A stretch of DNA of 8,993 nt from an uncultured Collinsella sp. (GTDB taxonomy: Bacteria > Actinomycetota > Coriobacteriia > Coriobacteriales > Coriobacteriaceae): contig CABRFG010000075.1 in the NCBI GenBank assembly GCA_902470095.1, positions 1 through 8,993 on the forward strand, in the 5' to 3' direction. Below the pieces are notes generated by a model. That model did not search any database, was not told the DNA's origin, and saw only the letters and a list, made by a program, of their open reading frames with translations. Shown in pieces: positions 5,034-8,993 of the stretch. Each line of letters begins with the position of its first letter. Positions within the stretch are counted from its first letter, which is position 1. A program made the position numbers and the translations under genes.

Positions 5034-7802
5034 CTACAGCAGCTCGCCGTGGCGGGCGATGTAGTGGCGCTTGGCCAGCTGAGTGAGTGCGATGTAGGCG
5101 GCGACGATGCCGATGAGCAGCGCGAAGAAGCTCGTCGGCAGCGGCATGAGGCCGAGCGCATCGGCGATGGGGCTTGCCGGCAGCCAGGTGACGAGCGCCA
5201 GGCCCAGCACGGTAAGAACGCACAATGCGGGCGCGGCGTGGTCGCGCGGGCTCGGCAGATGCGGGGAGCGCAACATGTGGATCACGAGTGTCTGCGACCA
5301 CATGGACTCGACAAACCAGCCGCTCTGGAAGAGCGCAGCAAAGGTCGCCATACCCGCGACGTCGCCCGCGGCGGCAAGCTCGGGCCAGCTTGCGTCCACG
5401 GCGGCGGGGCACACGACAAAGAAGAGCGCGGCGAAGGTCACGATGTCAAACAGCGAGCTTACGGGGCCCAGCTCGAGCATAAAGCCCTTGATAGACGCGG
5501 CGTCCCAGGCGCGCGGGCGGGCAGTCCAGGTGTCATCGACGGTGTCCCACGGCAGCGCGATGCACACGATCTCGTAGACGAGCGACAGCAGCACCAGCTG
5601 CAGGGCGCTCATGGGCAAAAACGGCAAGAACAGGCTCGCGGCGGTCACGGACAGCACATTGCCAAAGTTGGAGCTCACCGTGGTCTTGAGGTACTTGAGC
5701 AGGTTGCCGTAGGTGCGGCGGCCTTCGATGATGCCGCGCTCGAGCACGCCCAGGTCCTTCTGAAGCAAGATGATATCGGCGGATTCCTTGGCAATATCGA
5801 CGGCCGAATCGACCGAGATGCCGCAATCGCTCGCACGCATGGCGGCGGCGTCGTTGATGCCGTCGCCCATAAAGCCCACGGTGTGGCCGAGCATCTCGCG
5901 CATGACACGTACCAGGCGCGCCTTCTGCAGCGGCGAGAGCTTGGCGAAGAGGTGGGTTTTCTCGGCGCGCTCGGCAAGTTCGGCGTCATCGAGCGCATCG
6001 ATCTCGGAGCCGAGCAAGACGTTGCTCGCATCGATACAAATCTGCTCGCAGACGGTGGCGGCGACGCGGTCGTTGTCGCCGGTTAGGACCTTGACCGCCA
6101 CGCCCTTGGCCTCGAGGGTGGCGACGGCGCCCGCGGCACTTGCTTTGGGAGGATCGAGGAAGGCCAAAAAGCCCATCAGCACCATGTCGCATTCGTCGGC
6201 GATGCCAAACTCGCCCACGCAGCGCGGATTGGTCTTCTGCGCCACGGCAATCACGCGCAGGCCCTCGGCGTTGAGTCCGGCGACCTGCTTGCGAATCTGG
6301 GCGAGCTTATCTTCGGTGAGAGGCTGGGCGACGCCATCGGCTTCGACAAAGGAGCAGATCTCGAGCATTTCCTCGGCAGCGCCCTTGGTGACCATCTGGG
6401 TTTTGCCTTGGGCATCGGCGACAACTACGCTCAGGCGGCGGCGCGAGAAATCGAAGGGAACCTCGTCGACCTTGGTGTAGCGGTCGCGCAGGCTCTGGCC
6501 CAGCATGGAATCGGGTGCGACGGTCGAGGGCGTCACATCGGCACGGTCGATTACGGCCAGGTCGATAAGATTTTTGAGGCCGGTCTGGAAGAAGCTGTTC
6601 AAAAACGCATGGCGCAGCACGCGCGCGTCCTCGTTGCCATCGGTGTTGAGGTAGCGCTCGAGCACGATGCGGTCTTCGGTGAGGGTGCCGGTCTTGTCGC
6701 AGCACAGGACGTCCATCGCTCCGAGGTTTTGAATCGCCGGCAGCTCCTTGACGATAACCTGGCGACGGGCGAGGTCCTTGGCGCCCTGCGACAGGCTCGT
6801 GGTCACGATGACGGGAAGCATCTGCGGCGTGATGCCCACGGCCACGCTCGTGGCGAACAGCAGCGCGTCGATGACGTTGCCCTTGGTGGCGGCGTTGATG
6901 GCAAAGACGGCCGGCGCCATAACGAGCATCAGGCGCACCAGCAGCATGGAGACGCTCGAGACGCCGCGGTCAAACGCGCTCTTTTCGCCGCGCCCGTTGA
7001 GCATCTTGGCGATGCCGCCCAGGTAGGTGTCCGAGCCGGTGGCAACGACAAGCGCCATGGCGGCGCCGTTTTGCACGGAGGTGCCGGTAAAGACGATGTT
7101 CTTGCAGGCAGAGAGTGGCAGTGCGGAGCCGTCGGCGCCCTCGACGACGGTGACGGCGGTGGTCTTCTCGACGGCCTCGCTCTCGCCGGTGAGTGCGGAC
7201 TCGATCACAAACAGGTCGCGCGCGGTGATGATGCGGGCATCTGCCGGCACCATATCGCCGGCAGAGAGACGGATTACATCGCCGGGGACGAGCTCGTCGA
7301 AGGGGATCTCGATGCGCTCGCCGTCGCGCAGGGCGGTGCAAGTGTTGGAGACCAGGTCCTTGAGGGCCTCGGCCGCATTGCCGCTGTGGGCTTCCTGGAT
7401 AAACTTCATGCCGCCCGATACCAGCAGCATGGTGCCGATGACGATGACCGTGGAGGGGTCGCGCTGCGGTTCGGGCACGGCGAGCACGTCGATGTAGAGC
7501 GAGACCAGTGCGAGCGCGGCGAGGATGCCGGCGAAGGGATCGATGAACGCGTCGGCGATGCGGCGGGCGAGCGTTTTGGTCGTTGCCTCGATGGTGTTGG
7601 GGCCGACGGCGTTCAGGCGCTCAGTTGCCTGCTCGACGGTGAGGCCGTTTGCCGTGGCGTCAAGCAGTACGAGGGCGTCCTCGGCACTATGGGTGGCGGC
7701 GAATATGGTGTTCTTGGACAGGCCGGTATGAGCGGCAGGGCGCGCCGTGCGGCGGCGCTTGGAGATGGCTTCGAGTACCGTGACGGTTTTGAGCATCAGC
7801 AT
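5034..7802 (-). CDS. mgtA: Mg2+-transporting P-type ATPase, MgtA/MgtB family
   Basis: This 922-residue protein, close to the usual family length of about 900, imports Mg2+ across the cytoplasmic membrane using ATP. All P-type parts are present: actuator-domain TGES (205-208), phosphorylation motif DKTGTLT with Asp369, nucleotide-binding KGAAEE (473-478), TGDN (574-577) and hinge GDGIND (646-651). Ten membrane segments fit at about 87-107, 115-133, 284-303, 311-340, 708-732, 734-752, 776-799, 814-834, 858-875 and 889-909. Segments KFIQEAHSGNAAEALK (133-148) and AIQNLGAMDVLCCDKTG (356-372) place it with MgtA rather than Ca2+ or heavy-metal pumps. AAGGAGGA five bases before the first ATG supports this start over the ATG two codons later. 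Membrane segment 4 reads GITPQMLP and segment 6 SLVYE, where MgtA proteins I remember have TPEMLP and NLxYD. The long upstream leader suggests regulation by Mg2+ or translation. Confidence 0.92.
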   Translation of the reverse strand: MLMLKTVTVLEAISKRRRTARPAAHTGLSKNTIFAATHSAEDALVLLDATANGLTVEQATERLNAVGPNTIEATTKTLARRIADAFIDPFAGILAALALVSLYIDVLAVPEPQRDPSTVIVIGTMLLVSGGMKFIQEAHSGNAAEALKDLVSNTCTALRDGERIEIPFDELVPGDVIRLSAGDMVPADARIITARDLFVIESALTGESEAVEKTTAVTVVEGADGSALPLSACKNIVFTGTSVQNGAAMALVVATGSDTYLGGIAKMLNGRGEKSAFDRGVSSVSMLLVRLMLVMAPAVFAINAATKGNVIDALLFATSVAVGITPQMLPVIVTTSLSQGAKDLARRQVIVKELPAIQNLGAMDVLCCDKTGTLTEDRIVLERYLNTDGNEDARVLRHAFLNSFFQTGLKNLIDLAVIDRADVTPSTVAPDSMLGQSLRDRYTKVDEVPFDFSRRRLSVVVADAQGKTQMVTKGAAEEMLEICSFVEADGVAQPLTEDKLAQIRKQVAGLNAEGLRVIAVAQKTNPRCVGEFGIADECDMVLMGFLAFLDPPKASAAGAVATLEAKGVAVKVLTGDNDRVAATVCEQICIDASNVLLGSEIDALDDAELAERAEKTHLFAKLSPLQKARLVRVMREMLGHTVGFMGDGINDAAAMRASDCGISVDSAVDIAKESADIILLQKDLGVLERGIIEGRRTYGNLLKYLKTTVSSNFGNVLSVTAASLFLPFLPMSALQLVLLSLVYEIVCIALPWDTVDDTWTARPRAWDAASIKGFMLELGPVSSLFDIVTFAALFFVVCPAAVDASWPELAAAGDVAGMATFAALFQSGWFVESMWSQTLVIHMLRSPHLPSPRDHAAPALCVLTVLGLALVTWLPASPIADALGLMPLPTSFFALLIGIVAAYIALTQLAKRHYIARHGELL

Positions 7803-7848
7803 AGGGTCCTCCTTGTTGAGGGGAGTTAGCGTACGTGTCGTATTTGCT

Positions 7849-7996
7849 TCAAAAAACCTAGATGTCGCTCACGTCAAGCTCTTGAGCCCACAAAGGGTGC
7901 AGCGCGCCTTTGCGGTGGTTTTGGCGATCTGCCGGTGGCGTTTATGCGTGTGCGGAGTCCTCGCGGCGTGCCGAGGGCGACATGCAGGTTTTTCGA
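7849..7996 (-). promoter_or_regulatory. Candidate mgtA leader RNA element closed by a long-range stem
   Basis: As minus-strand RNA, bases 7996-7975 pair with bases 7870-7849 over 22 positions: 18 Watson-Crick pairs, two G.U pairs and two mismatches. On the plus strand the two G.U pairs would be A.C mismatches, so the minus strand, that of mgtA, is favoured. The right arm contains six U residues (7856-7851). The left arm overlaps codons 6-13 of the small open frame at 8013-7942, so a translating ribosome would block the stem. The enclosed 104 bases have small hairpins, such as GCTC-AA-GAGC. The right arm ends 46 bases before the mgtA start. Function as an attenuator is inference; the class is not one I recognise. 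Confidence 0.5.
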
Positions 7997-8013
7997 CTAG
8001 GACTGCCTTCCAC
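7942..8013 (-). CDS. Possible 23-codon leader peptide upstream of mgtA
   Basis: A GTG at 8013-8011 is preceded by AGGAGG (8025-8020) at an ideal six-base spacing, the best ribosome binding site in the window after mgtA and the lipoprotein. The frame reads VEGSPSRKTCMS then PSARREDSAHA and stops at TAA (7944-7942), 139 bases before mgtA. The peptide is basic and has no domain. The ribosome binding site can be hidden in a hairpin, TAGGA (8026-8022) with TCCTA (8002-7998) plus GCC with GGC around the start codon. Salmonella mgtA and mgtCBR are known to be controlled by short leader ORFs (mgtL, mgtP); this one has no sequence likeness that I can claim and only two prolines. The frame is supported by its signal and position, not by homology. 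Confidence 0.45.
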   Translation of the reverse strand: MEGSPSRKTCMSPSARREDSAHA

Positions 8014-8048
8014 GGCACACCTCCTAAAGGCTGAGCGCAGCGCGCTTT

Positions 8049-8069
8049 GGGTATCTCGTACCCCTTTTT
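8049..8069 (+). terminator. Weak hairpin with T-run, plus strand
   Basis: GGGTA (8049-8053) pairs with TACCC (8059-8063) around TCTCG, followed by C and five T. A second hairpin, AGCGC-AGC-GCGCT, lies just upstream at about 8034-8046. The five-base stem is short for a terminator. It could shield pyrE from transcription entering from the left, or be chance. Confidence 0.3.
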
Positions 8070-8080
8070 AATCCGCCCGT

Positions 8081-8109
8081 ATTCTTGATGAGGGGGTTTG
8101 ACATGTCAA
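8081..8109 (-). promoter_or_regulatory. Possible sigma-70-type promoter for the mgtA leader
   Basis: On the minus strand TTGACA (8109-8104) is followed after 17 bases by AAGAAT (8086-8081), a perfect -35 with a four-of-six -10. Transcription would begin near 8074, giving about 60 bases before the small leader frame and about 270 bases before mgtA. Confidence 0.4.
8098..8109. promoter_or_regulatory. Perfect 12-base palindrome between divergent genes, possible operator
   Basis: TTGACATGTCAA is a perfect palindrome flanked by GGGG(T) on the left and CCCC on the right, extending the symmetry to about 20 bases with one extra T. It contains the TTGACA of the possible mgtA promoter. On the plus strand the same TTGACA has no good -10 at 16-18 bases. 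A dimeric regulator could bind here, but the bound protein cannot be named from sequence. Confidence 0.4.
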
Positions 8110-8199
8110 CCCCATTGTTCGGAAAACCATTCCCCCTGACAAAGCCTTTACAGAATGCCGTGGCCCCAAAGCGCGCCCGCATCGACGCTTCGCCTGCGC

Positions 8200-8205
8200 T
8201 AAACT
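8200..8205 (+). promoter_or_regulatory. Possible -10 element for pyrE
   Basis: TAAACT matches the -10 consensus at four of six positions and would start transcription about 28 bases before the pyrE ATG. No matching -35 lies 16-18 bases upstream, so this is tentative. Confidence 0.25.
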
Positions 8206-8239
8206 GGAAGGCACGTACGCGATTACGAGAGGAGCCCGC

Positions 8240-8920
8240 ATGGAGGCTTACAAGCAAGAGTTCATCAAGTTTATGGTCGAGTCCGACGTCCTTAAGTTCG
8301 GCAGCTTTACGCTCAAGAGCGGCCGTCAGTCCCCGTTCTTTATGAACGCCGGCGCTTACGTGACGGGCTATCAGCTCAAGAAGCTGGGCGAGTATTACGC
8401 CCAGGCCATCCACGATAACTTTGGCGACGACTTTGATGTGCTGTTTGGACCGGCCTACAAGGGTATTCCGCTGGCCGTCGTGACCGCAATTGCCTACCAC
8501 GAGCTGTACGGCAAGGAGGTCAAGTACTGCTGCGACCGCAAGGAGGCCAAGGACCACGGTGCCGATAAGGGCAACCTGCTGGGTTATGAGCCCAAGGACG
8601 GCGACCGTGTGGTCATGGTCGAGGACGTTACCACCAGCGGCAAGTCCATCGACGAGACCTATCCCAAGGTCAAGGCTGCTGCCGATGTCGAGATCAAGGG
8701 CCTGATCGTGTCCCTCAACCGCATGGAGGTCGGCAAGGGCGGTGTGACCACCGCGCAGAAGGAGATCGAGGCCAAGTACGGTTTCCCCGTCGCGAGCATC
8801 GTCTCCATGGCTGAGGTCGTCGAGACCCTCTACAACCACGAGATCGACGGCAAGGTTGTCATCGACGACGAGCTCAAGACCGCCATCGACGCCTACTACG
8901 AGCAGTACGGAGCACGTTAG
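8240..8920 (+). CDS. pyrE: Orotate phosphoribosyltransferase
   Basis: This 226-residue cytoplasmic enzyme transfers the phosphoribosyl group of PRPP to orotate, giving orotidine 5'-monophosphate and pyrophosphate, the fifth step of pyrimidine synthesis. The N-terminal family signature FTLKSGRQSPFF lies at residues 23-34, FGPAYKGIPLA at 69-79, the flexible catalytic-loop region DRKEAKDHG at 99-107, and the PRPP-binding motif VVMVEDVTTSGKS at 124-136. Length is slightly above the roughly 213 residues of E. coli PyrE. AGGAG five bases before the ATG fixes the start. It stands alone on this strand, divergent from mgtA, and a strong hairpin directly follows, so it may be transcribed singly; no other pyrimidine gene is visible. 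Nothing is odd in the motifs. Confidence 0.97.
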   Translation: MEAYKQEFIKFMVESDVLKFGSFTLKSGRQSPFFMNAGAYVTGYQLKKLGEYYAQAIHDNFGDDFDVLFGPAYKGIPLAVVTAIAYHELYGKEVKYCCDRKEAKDHGADKGNLLGYEPKDGDRVVMVEDVTTSGKSIDETYPKVKAAADVEIKGLIVSLNRMEVGKGGVTTAQKEIEAKYGFPVASIVSMAEVVETLYNHEIDGKVVIDDELKTAIDAYYEQYGAR

Positions 8921-8946
8921 TTACGGCGTTTTACCAAACGCCGTAA
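8921..8946 (+). terminator. Perfect 11-bp hairpin directly after pyrE
   Basis: TTACGGCGTTT (8921-8931) is a perfect inverted repeat of AAACGCCGTAA (8936-8946) with loop TACC. It begins on the base after the pyrE stop codon TAG (8918-8920). No T-run follows the stem on the plus strand, so it may be a U-poor terminator or an RNA-stabilising 3' end. Bases 8947-8993 show nothing further. Confidence 0.6.
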
Positions 8947-8993
8947 CTGCTCGACGCTGCGCGGGCCGCATTTGGACAATCTGACGTTCAACT

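Larger units (their letters stand above)
7803..8239. other. Divergent intergenic region between mgtA and pyrE
   Basis: This 437-base region separates the divergent mgtA and pyrE genes and must hold both promoters. It contains the mgtA-side leader elements listed separately, a 12-base palindrome at 8098-8109, a weak plus-strand hairpin with a T-run at 8049-8069, and the pyrE ribosome binding site AGGAG five bases before its ATG. I looked for M-box, FMN, TPP, SAM and lysine riboswitch core strings and found none. Confidence 0.7.

Noticed and set aside
6408..7829. Plus-strand open frame of 473 codons
   Set aside because: It is antisense to mgtA, with low-complexity Gly/Asp/Ala composition and no known motif.
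7747..8034. Plus-strand open frame across the mgtA/pyrE intergenic region
   Set aside because: It begins inside mgtA on the opposite strand, has no ribosome binding site and no recognisable domain.
7803..8100. M-box Mg2+ riboswitch upstream of mgtA
   Set aside because: The conserved core strings I remember (GTTAGGTGAGGCTCC and the CCAAAGACGCCAATGGG region) are absent on the mgtA strand.
8024..8839. Minus-strand open frame of 271 codons opposite pyrE
   Set aside because: pyrE motifs are unambiguous on the plus strand; the opposite frame is a shadow.

Overview
The window looks like a piece of a Coriobacteriia chromosome, probably Collinsella or a close relative. This is inferred from high GC, long antisense open frames typical of GC-rich coding DNA, strong AGGAGG-type ribosome binding sites, and a LuxR-type helix-turn-helix relic of a kind I associate with this class. 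I could not run a database search, so the taxonomy is inference.

Positions 1-4379 hold four minus-strand genes that could form one transcription unit, with gaps of 24, 48 and 81 bases. In transcription order they are a DUF4428 protein, a double zinc-ribbon protein with two C-terminal membrane segments, an SPFH (COG4260, YdjI-like) protein with two C-terminal zinc ribbons, and a lipoprotein. The first three each carry two four-cysteine knuckles. The set resembles the ydjG/ydjI part of the Bacillus subtilis pspA-ydjGHI membrane-stress operon, but no pspA or ydjH is present here. A hairpin at 1-25 probably ends the unit.

Positions 4380-5033 contain no intact gene. They hold a cluster of GGGAC-containing repeats with two covarying hairpins, a frameshifted LuxR DNA-binding-domain relic starting at the edge of that cluster, a 67-base near-perfect inverted repeat, and a GGC-rich low-complexity stretch.

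Positions 5034-7802 (minus) encode a complete MgtA-type Mg2+ P-type ATPase. Upstream, 7803-8239 is a divergent intergenic region shared with pyrE. On the mgtA side it holds a possible promoter, a 23-codon open frame with an excellent ribosome binding site, and a 22-base long-range inverted repeat whose left arm lies inside that small frame and whose right arm ends in six U residues. G.U pairing in this stem occurs only when it is read as minus-strand RNA. The layout suggests an undescribed mgtA leader regulator, by analogy with mgtL; this is the most interesting feature of the window.

Positions 8240-8920 (plus) encode orotate phosphoribosyltransferase, PyrE. A perfect 11-bp hairpin begins directly after its stop codon. 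Nothing recognisable follows to 8993.
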